A stretch of 64,000 nucleotides of DNA, taken from Rhizobium laguerreae (GTDB taxonomy: Bacteria; Pseudomonadota; Alphaproteobacteria; Rhizobiales; Rhizobiaceae). Made by a program: the position numbers and the translations under genes. The notes below the pieces were generated by a model. The model made no database searches. It had not been told where the DNA came from and saw nothing but the letters and a program-made list of their open reading frames with translations. Below, piece after piece: positions 8,230 to 18,716 of the stretch; position 1 is the first letter of the stretch; each line of letters opens with the position of its first letter. The stretch lies in contig NZ_MRDM01000010.1 in the NCBI RefSeq assembly GCF_002008165.1, positions 58,541 through 122,540 on the forward strand, in the 5' to 3' direction.

Positions 8230-9795
8230 ATGTTGACTCCCGTTCGTGCAGCGTCCAATGCAAGCTTTTCGTCCCAGGGTCAGACAGCGGCGATCGTCGC
8301 CAGCGGTCTCGGCCAATCGGTGATTGCCCCCGCGCCTGTCAACGCCGTCGAAGCCGCAGACCTCAATTCCGCCATTGCCGGCAAGCTCAATATTCTGCTC
8401 CTTGCGGCGCGCGAGCGCATGGTCGAAGCCCTTCTCGATGTCATCGATGCGGCAGGCCGCTCGATTTCGCTCGATCGTGGAGATGATGAGAGCAATCTTG
8501 CCTTCGCCTCCCGGCTTGCCGATGCGATCCGGCGGCTGCCGGCCGCGAGAATCGACGAGGTCGAGCGCCAGCTGACCGCGCAAGGCCACGGTCTGCCGCT
8601 GCGGACCATTGCCGAAGCTCTGAAAAACCCGACAGGCACGGAAGCCGCCCGCATCGTCGCCTATCTGGAAATCGTCCGCTACAAGGATCGCGATCTCGCA
8701 GCCCGCGCCGTTATGCGCTCCTATCGCCAGAACGACGCTTCGCCGATGCGCGCCGAAGCCCGCCCCGAAATCCAGCTGCATGAGGACAACAGGCCGACTG
8801 CCGCGACGCGCCAGCTGGCGGAAAAGGTGCCGATACTGGTCGCTCCGCTGACCGAGGCTGCAGCGCTCGTGACTGCCGAAGAGCCGCTTATCGCCGAAAC
8901 TGTCGAGGCCGCCGATCCGGAAACGCCACAGCCTGAAGAAGCCCCGGCCCAGCTTGCCCCGGTGGCGGCAGCGGAAGTCGCCGCGGAAGAATCCCTGCCG
9001 CAGGAGATCGAAGCCCAGCAATTATTGTCAACGGATCTGGACAAAATCGAGGATACGCAGGAAGCGGTGGAGCAATCGGCCGTTCAGCCCCGCATAGTGT
9101 CCGACAAGGCCGATCCCGTCATTCCCAGGAACTGGGCAGGGATCGTCGCCTCCATGACCGAAGAAGCCTCGGAGATGATCGCCACCCTCATCCGCGAGCA
9201 GGACATCGAAACCGTGCTGGAGGATGTTCCCGTCGAGGCGGCGGTGGAAATCGATACGATCCTCGATGAGGCCGTCATCAGCGAGGCGACCGGGAGCTTG
9301 ACCAAGCAGCCGGTGGAACTTGCCGCGCCGGACGTCCGCCAGATCACAGCGCTCCGCCCGTCGCAGCCGGATATCCCGCCCTTGGTTGTCGAGACCCGCC
9401 AGCCGAGGGAAGTCTCCGCCCAAGCGGAAATGATACCGGTCCCGGAGACGATCGAATCCCCCTATGTGCCGCTGGCGGCAAGAATGCCGGAGGGACTTGC
9501 CTACACCCAGCTGCCCTATCAGTTCGCCAAGGATATCCTGTCGAACGAAAAGGCAGGCGAAACCCACCACCAGCACCAGCACCATCGCGACGGCGCCCCA
9601 CAGGATCAGAATCAGGACGAGCAGCAGGCGCAGTCCGGCGGCGAGGATGCCGAGCCCGACGGCGAAGAGACCGACGCAGCACCCGCGCGGAGGACCCCGA
9701 GGATGATCGATACCGAACCGGTGGCTCATCAGCCGGCAGGCGCGGCCGCCGATCCGGTCTATGCTCTCTATCAGCGCATGGTCGGCTGGGAATAA
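8230..9795 (+). CDS. Acidic hypothetical protein with conserved N-terminal helical region
   Basis: A 521-residue protein I do not recognise. The start MLTPVRAASNASF at 8230 follows AAAGGAG at 8217-8223. Residues ~45-180 look like a folded helical domain (KLNILLLAARERMVEALLDV, then RLADAIRRLPAARIDEVERQ). Residues ~190-440 are a Glu/Ala/Pro-rich low-complexity acidic linker. Residues ~445-485 read YVPLAARMPEGLAYTQLPYQ. A His/Gln/Asp-rich patch (THHQHQHHRD) follows, and the tail is VYALYQRMVGWE. There is no signal peptide or membrane segment. A repeat carrying an intrinsic-terminator-like hairpin directly follows the stop. Confidence 0.8.
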   Translation: MLTPVRAASNASFSSQGQTAAIVASGLGQSVIAPAPVNAVEAADLNSAIAGKLNILLLAARERMVEALLDVIDAAGRSISLDRGDDESNLAFASRLADAIRRLPAARIDEVERQLTAQGHGLPLRTIAEALKNPTGTEAARIVAYLEIVRYKDRDLAARAVMRSYRQNDASPMRAEARPEIQLHEDNRPTAATRQLAEKVPILVAPLTEAAALVTAEEPLIAETVEAADPETPQPEEAPAQLAPVAAAEVAAEESLPQEIEAQQLLSTDLDKIEDTQEAVEQSAVQPRIVSDKADPVIPRNWAGIVASMTEEASEMIATLIREQDIETVLEDVPVEAAVEIDTILDEAVISEATGSLTKQPVELAAPDVRQITALRPSQPDIPPLVVETRQPREVSAQAEMIPVPETIESPYVPLAARMPEGLAYTQLPYQFAKDILSNEKAGETHHQHQHHRDGAPQDQNQDEQQAQSGGEDAEPDGEETDAAPARRTPRMIDTEPVAHQPAGAAADPVYALYQRMVGWE

Positions 9796-9900
9796 AGCAA
9801 TTCCAGGAAAAGTGTGAAGCGGTTTTCCGTCCGGAATTGCGGAGAAACAAAAGGATAGAGCGGTTCTGCGCTCCATGAAAAGCAGAACTGCTCTTTTTTA
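9793..9900. repeat. Interspersed intergenic repeat, family A, copy 2
   Basis: Same element as at 4819-4921, starting AAAGCAATTCCAGGAAAAG. It begins within the stop codon region of the upstream gene, so the element supplies that gene's 3' end and terminator hairpin. Confidence 0.8.
9857..9899 (+). terminator. Intrinsic terminator formed by the repeat, for the gene ending at 9795
   Basis: Stem arms AGAGCGGTTCTGC (9857-9869) and GCAGAACTGCTCT (9882-9894), with one mismatch, are followed by TTTTT. The hairpin is part of repeat family A. Confidence 0.6.
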
Positions 9901-9911
9901 AGCCTGAAAAT

Positions 9912-9945
9912 GAAGAACCCGCCGGATCGCTCCGGCGGGTTCTTC
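9912..9945 (-). terminator. Intrinsic terminator of rpsA
   Basis: Perfect 15-bp stem GAAGAACCCGCCGGA (9912-9926) / TCCGGCGGGTTCTTC (9931-9945) with a 4-base TCGC loop, 22 bases past the rpsA stop. The stem is symmetric and could also stop transcription from the left. Confidence 0.85.
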
Positions 9946-9967
9946 AATTCAAAGGCGGATGCGAGGC

Positions 9968-11671
9968 TTATTCGCCGCCGCGGTTTTTCAGAGCTGCGCC
10001 GAGAATGTCGCCGAGCGAAGCGCCGCTGTCGGACGAACCGAACTGGGCGACGGCTTCCTTCTCTTCCGCAATCTCCAGAGCCTTGATGGACAGCATGATC
10101 TTGCGGTCCTTCTTGGAGAAGTTGGTGACGCGGGCGTCGAACACCTGACCGACCGAGAAGCGCTCAGGGCGCTGCTCGTCGCGATCGCGGGCGAGGTCGG
10201 CGCGACGGATGAAGGAAGTGATGTCCTCGTGGTTGACGAGCTTCACTTCGACACCGCCGTCGTTGACCGCGATGACTTCGCAGGAGACGACTGCATTCTT
10301 GCGCAGGTCGCCAGAAGCAGCGGCATCGCCGACTGCATCCTTGCCGAGCTGCTTGATGCCGAGCGAGATGCGTTCCTTCTCGACATCGACGTCGAGAACG
10401 ACGGCCTTGACGACGTCACCCTTGTTGAACTCCTCGATGACCTGTTCGCCTGGACGGTTCCAGTCGAGGTCGGAGAGGTGCACCATGCCGTCGACATCGC
10501 CGTCGAGGCCGATGAACAGGCCGAATTCGGTCTTGTTCTTGACTTCGCCTTCGACTTCAGTGCCGGCCGGATGGCTGCGGGCGAATGCTGCCCACGGATT
10601 TTCCAGCGTCTGCTTGAGGCCGAGCGAGATACGACGCTTGGACGGATCGACTTCGAGAACGACGACTTCGACTTCCTGGCTTGTGGACAGGATCTTGCCG
10701 GGGTGAACGTTCTTCTTGGTCCAGGACATTTCCGAGATGTGGATCAGGCCTTCGATGCCCGGCTCCAGCTCGACGAATGCACCGTAATCGGTGATATTCG
10801 TGACAGTACCGGAAATCTTCTTGCCTTCCGGATACTTGGCCTGGATGCCATCCCACGGATCGGACTCGAGCTGCTTCATGCCGAGCGAGATACGGTGGGT
10901 TTCCTGGTTGATGCGGATGATCTGAACCTTGACCTGCTGGCCGATGTTCAGGATTTCCGACGGATGGTTCACACGGCGCCATGCCATGTCGGTGACGTGC
11001 AGCAGGCCGTCGATGCCGCCGAGGTCAACGAACGCACCGTAATCGGTGATGTTCTTGACGACGCCGTCAACAACCTGGCCTTCTTCGAGGTTCTGAACGA
11101 TTTCAGAACGCTGCTCGGCACGGGATTCTTCCAGAACCGTACGGCGCGAAACCACGATGTTGCCGCGGCGCTTGTCCATCTTGAGGATTTCGAAGGGCTG
11201 CGGGTTGTGCATCAGCGGGGTCACGTCGCGGATCGGACGAATATCGACCTGAGAACGCGGCAGGAAGGCGATCGCACCGTCGAGGTCGACCGTGAAGCCG
11301 CCCTTGACCTGGTTGAAGATCACGCCTTCGACGCGCTCGCCAGCTTCGAACTTGGCTTCGAGCTTGACCCAGCTTTCTTCGCGGCGAGCCTTCTCGCGCG
11401 ACAGAACGGCTTCGCCAAGCGCGTTTTCGATGCGCTCGACGTAAACTTCGACTTCGTCGCCGACCTTCAACAGGCCGTCCTTGGCGCGCGCGCCGAATTC
11501 CTTGAGCGCGATGCGGCCTTCAACCTTCAGACCGACGTCGACAACGGCGACGTCCTTCTCGATGCCCGTGACGATGCCCTTGGTGACATAGCCTTCGGCC
11601 AGGTCGTTCTTGGCAAAGGACTCTTCGAGAAGAGCCGCGAAATCCTCGCGGGAGGGGGTAGCTACTGACAT
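9968..11671 (-). CDS. rpsA: 30S ribosomal protein S1
   Basis: A 567-residue mRNA-binding ribosomal protein with six tandem S1/OB repeats. The first two are degenerate (ribosome-docking) and the last four contain typical motifs such as DYGAFVDLGGIDGLLHVTDM, DYGAFVELEPGIEGLIHISE and FGLFIGLDGDVDGMVHLSDL. Length and start (MSVATPSREDFAALLEE) are normal for Rhizobiales. It follows cmk and aroA on the same strand, the conserved alphaproteobacterial order, and ends in a strong hairpin terminator. A 569-residue open frame on the opposite strand is a codon-bias shadow. Confidence 0.97.
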   Translation of the reverse strand: MSVATPSREDFAALLEESFAKNDLAEGYVTKGIVTGIEKDVAVVDVGLKVEGRIALKEFGARAKDGLLKVGDEVEVYVERIENALGEAVLSREKARREESWVKLEAKFEAGERVEGVIFNQVKGGFTVDLDGAIAFLPRSQVDIRPIRDVTPLMHNPQPFEILKMDKRRGNIVVSRRTVLEESRAEQRSEIVQNLEEGQVVDGVVKNITDYGAFVDLGGIDGLLHVTDMAWRRVNHPSEILNIGQQVKVQIIRINQETHRISLGMKQLESDPWDGIQAKYPEGKKISGTVTNITDYGAFVELEPGIEGLIHISEMSWTKKNVHPGKILSTSQEVEVVVLEVDPSKRRISLGLKQTLENPWAAFARSHPAGTEVEGEVKNKTEFGLFIGLDGDVDGMVHLSDLDWNRPGEQVIEEFNKGDVVKAVVLDVDVEKERISLGIKQLGKDAVGDAAASGDLRKNAVVSCEVIAVNDGGVEVKLVNHEDITSFIRRADLARDRDEQRPERFSVGQVFDARVTNFSKKDRKIMLSIKALEIAEEKEAVAQFGSSDSGASLGDILGAALKNRGGE

Positions 11672-11846
11672 AAAATCTCCTGCGTGTCCTGAAACGGAGC
11701 GGACACGTACGCGCCGGTTGGTTTGCGTTGAACGGGCCTGAACCCAGTCCGCCTTCTCTTACGAAGGCAATCCGGCGCTTGGACGGAATTTCAGGCTTGC
11801 TGTATTAGAAGCGATCCATGCTCAGAGCACGCAAAATCGCTTGAAT

Positions 11847-12494
11847 TTAGGCATTTCGGCTCAAGACCGCATCGATGATCGATTGAGCAGCTTGAAACGC
11901 GGCCTCTATACTCATTTCCGACGTATCAAGCAAGTGCGCATCATCAGCTGGTTTCAAAGGGCTGTCGGCCCGTCCCATGTCGCGTTCGTCGCGCCGCTTG
12001 ACGTCCTCGAGGATCGCATCGAAATCCGCGGTCAGGCCTTTGCCGAGGATCTCGTCATAACGGCGTCTTGCGCGGACTTCCGGCGACGCCGTTACATAGA
12101 ATTTCACCGCCGCATTCGGACAGACAACCGTGCCGATATCGCGTCCATCGAGCACCGTTCCCGGCGCTTTCGTCGAAAACCGCCGCTGCGCCTCGACCAG
12201 CGCCCGGCGCACTGCCGGCATGACGGCAATCTTCGATGCGGCTTCGCCGATCTCATGTTTGGAAAGTATATCGCGATCCAATCCGGCGAGTTCAACCTCT
12301 CTTGCGATCTTTTCCGCTACCGCCTCGTCGTCGAGCGGCAGGCCGGCATCGAGCAGCGCCTTGGCCGTGGCGCGATAGGTCAGGCCGGTATCCAGATGAT
12401 AGAAGCCGTAGTGCTCTGCGATGAGGCGCGAGAGCGTGCCCTTGCCCGCTGCTGCCGGGCCATCGATGGCGATGGTGAAGGTCTCGTTCGTCAT
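11847..12494 (-). CDS. cmk: Cytidylate kinase
   Basis: Phosphorylates CMP and dCMP with ATP. The 215-residue P-loop kinase starts [20 protein letters not shown] with the Walker A motif at residues ~11-18, then [12 protein letters not shown] (nucleotide-binding region) and [14 protein letters not shown] in the middle (DGRDIGT is diagnostic). It sits between aroA (69 bases upstream) and rpsA (175 bases downstream), the usual order. Confidence 0.95.
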   Translation of the reverse strand: MTNETFTIAIDGPAAAGKGTLSRLIAEHYGFYHLDTGLTYRATAKALLDAGLPLDDEAVAEKIAREVELAGLDRDILSKHEIGEAASKIAVMPAVRRALVEAQRRFSTKAPGTVLDGRDIGTVVCPNAAVKFYVTASPEVRARRRYDEILGKGLTADFDAILEDVKRRDERDMGRADSPLKPADDAHLLDTSEMSIEAAFQAAQSIIDAVLSRNA

Positions 12495-12563
12495 GCGATC
12501 AATCCTGCGGCAGCGAGCCGAAACGGTAAATGAGTTTGGCTTCGCGGAATGGTGGCTGGCACA

Positions 12564-14177
<1,614 letters not shown>

Positions 14178-14197
14178 CTATTCACACGAGGCTTATA

Positions 14198-14581
14198 GTG
14201 GCGAAAGCGGAACTTGGAACCAAGCGTACCGATCCGGAAACCGGCAAGAAGTTTTATGATCTGAACCGGGATCCGATCGTCTCTCCTTATACCGGCAAGT
14301 CCTACCCTCTGTCCTTCTTCGAAGAAACCTCGGCGATCGCCGAAGTTGCCGAGGAAGAGGAGGTCGCGGAAGTCGATACTGAAAACACCGAAGTCGAATT
14401 GGTTTCGCTGGAAGATGCCGATGACGCCGCCAGCGGTGACGACATCCCCGATATCGGCGATGACGATGTCGAAATCGAAGGCGACGACGACGACGATACC
14501 TTCCTTACACCCGACGAAGATGACGATGATGACGACATGAGCGATATCATCGGCGTGACCGGCGACGACGACGAAGTCTGA
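14198..14581 (+). CDS. TIGR02300 family protein with acidic tail
   Basis: A 127-residue protein of unknown function, restricted to alphaproteobacteria as far as I know. The conserved head reads KRTDPETGKKFYDLNRDP and SPYTGKSYP (residues ~7-40). The rest is very acidic, ending in long Asp/Glu runs and GVTGDDDEV. The start is a GTG at 14198 (MAKAELGTKR) with GAGG at 14188-14191; the upstream in-frame ATG at 14147 lacks a ribosome site. It is divergent from aroA, and a hairpin terminator follows. Confidence 0.88.
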   Translation: MAKAELGTKRTDPETGKKFYDLNRDPIVSPYTGKSYPLSFFEETSAIAEVAEEEEVAEVDTENTEVELVSLEDADDAASGDDIPDIGDDDVEIEGDDDDDTFLTPDEDDDDDDMSDIIGVTGDDDEV

Positions 14582-14592
14582 GACCGCATTTC

Positions 14593-14630
14593 GGCCCGGC
14601 GAGGAAAAAATTCTCCGGGCCAGATTTTTT
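14593..14630 (+). terminator. Intrinsic terminator after the TIGR02300 gene
   Basis: Stem GGCCCGG (14593-14599) / CCGGGCC (14615-14621), extended by weaker pairing, followed by AGATTTTTT to 14630. Confidence 0.75.
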
Positions 14631-14731
14631 AGGCTTGCTATCTCCGGAATCCGGAAGTAATAAGCCGCCACTCCGAAGGCGCCAGCCTTAAGGAGCATCC
14701 CAGGACCGGCCTTAAGCCGGACCACCTTGAT

Positions 14732-14807
<76 letters not shown>

Positions 14808-14926
14808 GCCTACGCTCTTCGAGCTTCGGCTCGGCAGGCCGGCAGGCTTGACGGGACGAGGGCGAGAAGGAAGCGGAGGCTGCCGCGCCGAAGTTGCGAA
14901 GCAACGTAGGCGGGCTATGATCCTTC

Positions 14927-15166
14927 ATGAAGTACGTCTACATTCTCCATAGCACTGAATTTCCGGATCGCTATTATGTTGGCGTGACGAGTGACCTGAA
15001 GTCGCGCTTGGCAAAACACAACGCCGGCGAGGTTTCTCACACCTCGAAATATCTTCCTTGGTCTCTCAAGACCTATCTCGCTTTCTCCGATGAAGCGCAG
15101 GCCTTCGCTTTCGAGAAATATCTGAAGTCGGCTTCAGGCAGAGCATTCGCAAAGAAAAGACTGTAG
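14927..15166 (+). CDS. GIY-YIG superfamily small protein
   Basis: A 79-residue single-domain protein of the UPF0213/YhbQ type. It shows KYVYILHSTE (the GIY element as YVYIL), YYVGVTSDLKSRLAKHNAGE (the YIG element as YVG plus the conserved Arg), and a C-terminal FEKYLKSASGRAFAKKRL with the conserved Glu. Members have the nuclease fold, but their biological role is not established. It lies 120 bases after tRNA-Ala. A decayed, out-of-frame copy of its middle part is found at 46479-46563. Confidence 0.85.
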   Translation: MKYVYILHSTEFPDRYYVGVTSDLKSRLAKHNAGEVSHTSKYLPWSLKTYLAFSDEAQAFAFEKYLKSASGRAFAKKRL

Positions 15167-15225
15167 CCGTCTCGCGTCAAATCGAGCAGGCCGCTTGCGC
15201 CCCCCCACATGGCGACGATGGCCGC

Positions 15226-15292
15226 AGTTCAATCGCGCTTCATCATCGACGGTGCCCTCGCTAGGCTTTTTGCCGTGTCCGTTCCGGGCCGA
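15226..15292 (-). pseudogene. Fragment homologous to the 3' end of the gene at 15793-16053
   Basis: Read on the minus strand, this segment encodes PGTDTAKSLARAPSMMKRD followed by a stop. The C-terminus of the small protein at 15793-16053 is PETDAAKSLATAPPAMKRD. The nucleotide match is clear over about 65 bases. No start codon or complete frame is present, so it is a remnant of a duplication, now placed just past the end of the gene at 15309. Confidence 0.65.
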
Positions 15293-15308
15293 TTTGTCCA
15301 CAGGCGCC

Positions 15309-15722
15309 TCAGCCTCTCCGGTCGAACGGAACAAACCGCCGGTCTTCGTAGACGCGCAGATAATCCGAGTGAACGGGCTTAGCGAGCTGCCGCGATTTCA
15401 TGTATGCCAGCGCTGTGCGTATTGGCCCGCCGGCGACCGGTTCCACGTCTATCGCCACGCGCAGATTGCCGGGGATGCCGAGGGATTCCAGCTGGTCCAG
15501 CCTTGCTATCGTATCGTCGCCGGACTCATAAAGTTCACCGACGACGTGATAGCCGTTGCCCGGTTCGTTGAACATCATCGGGGCGAACCAGGGACCGGCA
15601 ATAAGCATCGGATAACATTCCAGAGTCCTGAAAATTCCGAGAAACCTTGCGCGGGACAGTCCCCGCTCATGCAGAGCGAAACCTCTCTTCAGCGTTCCAA
15701 AAACGAATACGTCCTGTGTCAT
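15309..15722 (-). CDS. Gamma-glutamylcyclotransferase (AIG2/GGACT-like) family protein
   Basis: A 137-residue single-domain protein. It starts MTQDVFVFGTLKRGFALHE, where FGTLK(R)G is the diagnostic substrate-binding loop of the GGCT fold. VVGELYESGDDTIARLDQLE follows near residue 60 and supplies the catalytic Glu region. Family members release 5-oxoproline from gamma-glutamyl compounds; the exact substrate is unknown. It is flanked by a gene fragment and a small hypothetical gene, in an accessory stretch without clear operon partners. Confidence 0.8.
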   Translation of the reverse strand: MTQDVFVFGTLKRGFALHERGLSRARFLGIFRTLECYPMLIAGPWFAPMMFNEPGNGYHVVGELYESGDDTIARLDQLESLGIPGNLRVAIDVEPVAGGPIRTALAYMKSRQLAKPVHSDYLRVYEDRRFVPFDRRG

Positions 15723-15792
15723 CGCGCTCAGCCTTACGCGTTATCGGCTACCATTACGCGGTGTTCGATTCGACGGACGACGACGGTCGTGG

Positions 15793-16053
15793 TCAATCGC
15801 GCTTCATCGCCGGTGGTGCCGTCGCCAGGCTTTTTGCCGCGTCTGTTTCGGGCAATCCTTCTACCCTTTGATTGTCCGCTTGGCCGCGGCGCGTCGCCGG
15901 TGATCCCTTCGGGCGACCGCCGGCTTGCGCTTTGCCGCCCTTGCCGGCAGCGTCACCCGGGTCTTCACCTTCTGGCGGGATGGGCTCGAGCTCCATCTCC
16001 GGTGGGCGCAGCTTATGTCGGTCTTCGATAGGATCGTTGGATTCCTTCTGCAT
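15793..16053 (-). CDS. Small hydrophilic hypothetical protein
   Basis: An 86-residue protein, starting MQKESNDPIEDRHKLRPPEM at 16053 after AGGAAAGG. It is charged and proline/glycine-rich (EPIPPEGEDPGDAAGKGGKA) and probably disordered, with no signal peptide or membrane segment. Its last twenty or so residues recur as a fragment at 15226-15292. Unrecognised; small proteins of this composition are frequent next to stress genes in rhizobia, but that is only an impression. Confidence 0.6.
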   Translation of the reverse strand: MQKESNDPIEDRHKLRPPEMELEPIPPEGEDPGDAAGKGGKAQAGGRPKGSPATRRGQADNQRVEGLPETDAAKSLATAPPAMKRD

Positions 16054-16148
16054 GATCGGACCTTTCCTCAATGCCGGCGATAATCCCAAGGCGCCAGTGG
16101 TTAGCTTTATGGCGCCAATCCTGCTTGCCTTGACCGCAGTCGACTTCT

Positions 16149-17318
16149 CTACGGCTTGAGAACAACCTTGATGCAGCCGTCCTTCTTGTCGCGGAAAGTC
16201 TTGTAGAGATCGGGGCCTTCTTCGAGGGGCGCGCGATGGGTGATGACGAAGGACGGATCAATCTCGTCCTTCTGGATGCGTTCCATCAGCAGCGGCAGGT
16301 AATGCTGCACCGGCGTCTGCGCCATTCGGAAGGTCAGGCCGCGGTTGATCGCCGAACCCATCGGGATCTTGTCGAGGAAACCGCCATAGACGCCGACGAT
16401 CGAAACCGTGCCGAAGTTGCGGCAACAATGGATTGCCTGGCGAAGGACGTGCGGTCGGTCGGTTCCCATGAAGGTGGCGACCTTGATGCGGTCAAGCCGT
16501 GAGTCCCAGCTCGCCGAAGGATCGGCTTCGGTGCCGACCGCATCGATGCAAGCGTCGGCGCCGCGCCCATTGGTCAGCTCCATCAGCTTGTCGTAGATAT
16601 CGTCGTCCATGAAATCGAGCGTGATTGCTCCCGACGCCTCGGCAAGAGCAAGCCGCTCCGGCACGGTATCGATAGCAATGACGCGCTCGGCGCCGAGGAT
16701 GAAGGCCGACTTGATCGCCATCTGCCCGACGGGACCGCAGCCCCAGATCGCGATCGTGTCGCCGGACTGGATATTGCAGAAATCTGCCGCCATGTAGCCT
16801 GTCGGAAAGATATCGGAGAGAAAGAGCACCTGCTCATCCGTCAGTCCATCCGGCACCTTGATCGGGCCGACGTCCGCATAAGGCACGCGCAGGTACTCCG
16901 CCTGGCCTCCACTGTAACCGCCGAGAAGATGCGTGTAGCCGAACAGGCCCGCAGGCGAATTCCCCCACATCTTCTTGACCTTCGACGGATCGGGATTGCT
17001 GCGTTCACATCCGGAATAAAAGCCGCGTTGGCAGAAGAAGCATTCGCCGCAGGAGATGGTGAAAGGCACGACGACACGGTCGCCGACCTTGAGCTTTTTA
17101 TTGTCCCTGCCGACTTCGACGACCTCGCCCATGGTCTCATGGCCCATGATGTCGCCGCTATGCATGTCGGGCATCACACCGTTGAAGAGATGGAGATCCG
17201 AGCCGCAGATCGCGCACGCCGTCACCTTGATGATCGCGTCGCGGCCTTCCTGGATTTGAGGATCGGGAACGCTCTCGCATCGGATGTCGTGTTTGCCGTG
17301 CCAGGTGAGTGCCTTCAT
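16149..17318 (-). CDS. Zinc-dependent alcohol dehydrogenase (MDR superfamily)
   Basis: A 389-residue medium-chain dehydrogenase of the glutathione-independent formaldehyde-dehydrogenase-like branch. Catalytic zinc ligands are C38 (CAICGSDLH) and H60-E61 (GHE). The structural zinc loop [15 protein letters not shown] is near residue 93, and the Rossmann motif [11 protein letters not shown] is near residue 193. The substrate is unknown. Upstream, on the same strand, an exact EcfG-type promoter lies at 17442-17466, and the divergent DUF4142 gene has one too, so stress induction is likely. Confidence 0.88.
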   Translation of the reverse strand: MKALTWHGKHDIRCESVPDPQIQEGRDAIIKVTACAICGSDLHLFNGVMPDMHSGDIMGHETMGEVVEVGRDNKKLKVGDRVVVPFTISCGECFFCQRGFYSGCERSNPDPSKVKKMWGNSPAGLFGYTHLLGGYSGGQAEYLRVPYADVGPIKVPDGLTDEQVLFLSDIFPTGYMAADFCNIQSGDTIAIWGCGPVGQMAIKSAFILGAERVIAIDTVPERLALAEASGAITLDFMDDDIYDKLMELTNGRGADACIDAVGTEADPSASWDSRLDRIKVATFMGTDRPHVLRQAIHCCRNFGTVSIVGVYGGFLDKIPMGSAINRGLTFRMAQTPVQHYLPLLMERIQKDEIDPSFVITHRAPLEEGPDLYKTFRDKKDGCIKVVLKP

Positions 17319-17441
17319 GTCTTCGCCTGCCTTCTTGATCTAGCCGCAATGCCGACGCGCTGCCCTTGCAGCTCTTCGGGTTTGGAACATGCGGTGCACG
17401 AAAACGATCTTCATCGTTTTGGCCCCCCGAGAAGACGACCA

Positions 17442-17466
17442 AACCTAGATCCGCGAAAGTTGTTCC
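17442..17466 (-). promoter_or_regulatory. EcfG-type promoter for the zinc alcohol dehydrogenase
   Basis: On the minus strand GGAAC-N17-GTT (plus-strand AAC at 17442-17444, GTTCC at 17462-17466). It lies 124 bases before the ATG at 17318, inside the 423-bp gap 17319-17741, which holds no gene. Confidence 0.75.
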
Positions 17467-17686
17467 ATCGGAAAACGAGCAGATCCATAGTCGCAGGAAC
17501 AAACCTTCCTCAGCGCTCGCGCCATCACCCGGTCATCCGCTGGGGTCCCAGCCAGACCCGCGGCGCTGTAGGCGCGATGCCGATAACAGTATGCCCCGGC
17601 GCCGATCGTGGTCTTTTGCAGATCCGCTCGACACGGATCTTTTGTAATTCGCACCAAGGGCCAGACGACAATTGATCCGCGCGCCG

Positions 17687-17711
17687 GGAACAGTTTCGCG
17701 CTTTCAAAGTT
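17687..17711 (+). promoter_or_regulatory. EcfG-type promoter for the DUF4142 gene
   Basis: GGAAC (17687-17691), 17 bases, GTT (17709-17711), 30 bases before the ATG at 17742. The predicted start of transcription leaves room for the ribosome site near 17727. Confidence 0.8.
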
Positions 17712-17741
17712 CTGACGCCTCCAACCAGGAGATCAGAAACC

Positions 17742-18269
17742 ATGAAGAAGATCATCATCGCCTCTCTTGCCGTTTCGCTTGCCGGACCTGTGATGGCTCA
17801 GTCCGCCGCCGAAAAGACCGGTGTCAATTCGCTGATGGGAACCGCACCGAAGACCGAGGATTTCGTGCTGGAGGCTGCCACCAGCGACATGTTCGAGATC
17901 GAATCCAGCAAGTTGGCACTCGAGCGCGGTGATGCTGCAACCAAGACCTTTGCGCAGCAGATGGTGACGGACCATCAAAAGACCAGCAGCGAACTCAAGG
18001 CGTTGATCTCCGCCGGCAAGGTGCAGGCGCAGCTGCCGGGCGCCATGACCAGCGCGCAGCAGGACATGCTCGACAAGCTGAAGGGCCTTCAAGGCGATGA
18101 TTTCCTCAAGCAATATCATTCCGATCAGGAGGCCGCGCACGAGGATGCGGTCGATCTCTTCAAACGCTATGGCGAAGGCGGCGACAATGCTGAGCTGAAA
18201 GCTTGGGCGGCAAGCACGAGGCCTGCGCTTGAACACCATCTGCAGATGGCAGAGGAGCTTAACAAATAG
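17742..18269 (+). CDS. DUF4142 domain exported protein
   Basis: A 175-residue protein with an N-terminal signal peptide (MKKIIIASLAVSLAGPVMAQS, cleavage after AQ). The mature part is an all-helical ferritin-like DUF4142 domain (DFVLEAATSDMFEIESSKLA, FAQQMVTDHQKTSSELKALI, LEHHLQMAEELNK). Its His/Glu pattern recalls a four-helix bundle; metal binding is unproven. DUF4142 genes are frequent members of EcfG regulons in rhizobia, consistent with the exact promoter 30 bases upstream. Confidence 0.9.
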   Translation: MKKIIIASLAVSLAGPVMAQSAAEKTGVNSLMGTAPKTEDFVLEAATSDMFEIESSKLALERGDAATKTFAQQMVTDHQKTSSELKALISAGKVQAQLPGAMTSAQQDMLDKLKGLQGDDFLKQYHSDQEAAHEDAVDLFKRYGEGGDNAELKAWAASTRPALEHHLQMAEELNK

Positions 18270-18304
18270 CCGTCTGCGGTTGCGCCGAAGTTGTAACAAA
18301 GAGA

Positions 18305-18344
18305 TGGAGCATTTCCGTGATCTGGAGAGAACGGAAATGCTCCA
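18305..18344. repeat. Perfect 14-bp inverted repeat, possible terminator
   Basis: TGGAGCATTTCCGT (18305-18318) and ACGGAAATGCTCCA (18331-18344) with a 12-base loop, 36 bases after the DUF4142 stop. There is no T run. It abuts the EcfG-type promoter that starts at 18345. Confidence 0.6.
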
Positions 18345-18369
18345 GGAACATTCCGCCCTCCTCAGGGTT
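18345..18369 (+). promoter_or_regulatory. EcfG-type promoter for the small membrane protein at 18399
   Basis: GGAAC (18345-18349), 17 bases, GTT (18367-18369), 30 bases before the ATG at 18399. Confidence 0.78.
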
Positions 18370-18398
18370 AGGCGGCCGGACATTGGGAGCCTCTGCGG

Positions 18399-18659
18399 AT
18401 GAATTACCTCTGGCTGTTTGCAGTGGCAGGAGGAGCGGCCCTTCTCGGCATTGCTCTTGCTTTCGGAATGATCAAGCAGGACGGACAGCGGTCCGTCCTC
18501 GCCATATCGGGTGCATTTGTCGTTGCCATCGGCGCGCTGGTGCTGGGCCTCTATGTCGCCAGTGCGCCGACGGCTCCGATGCGGGCGTCGGACAGGGAAG
18601 GGTCGCAGCAAAAGCTTCCGGCGGCTGCGACGACCGAGAAGGACCTGCCAGGGCAATGA
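18399..18659 (+). CDS. Small membrane protein, two predicted transmembrane helices
   Basis: An 86-residue protein. Helix 1 is LWLFAVAGGAALLGIALAFG (residues ~4-23), a short polar loop IKQDGQRS follows, helix 2 is VLAISGAFVVAIGALVLGLY (~33-52), and the tail is polar. It is not a family I recognise. The exact EcfG-type promoter just upstream places it in the stress group. Confidence 0.75.
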   Translation: MNYLWLFAVAGGAALLGIALAFGMIKQDGQRSVLAISGAFVVAIGALVLGLYVASAPTAPMRASDREGSQQKLPAAATTEKDLPGQ

Positions 18660-18716
18660 CGCCTAAGAAATCGCTGATCGGTAGGTCAAAACGCAGCCAT
18701 CGGCAGGAGGTGCATC

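Noticed and set aside
9959..11668. 569-codon plus-strand frame
   Set aside because: Exact antisense of rpsA; no recognisable motifs and no ribosome site.
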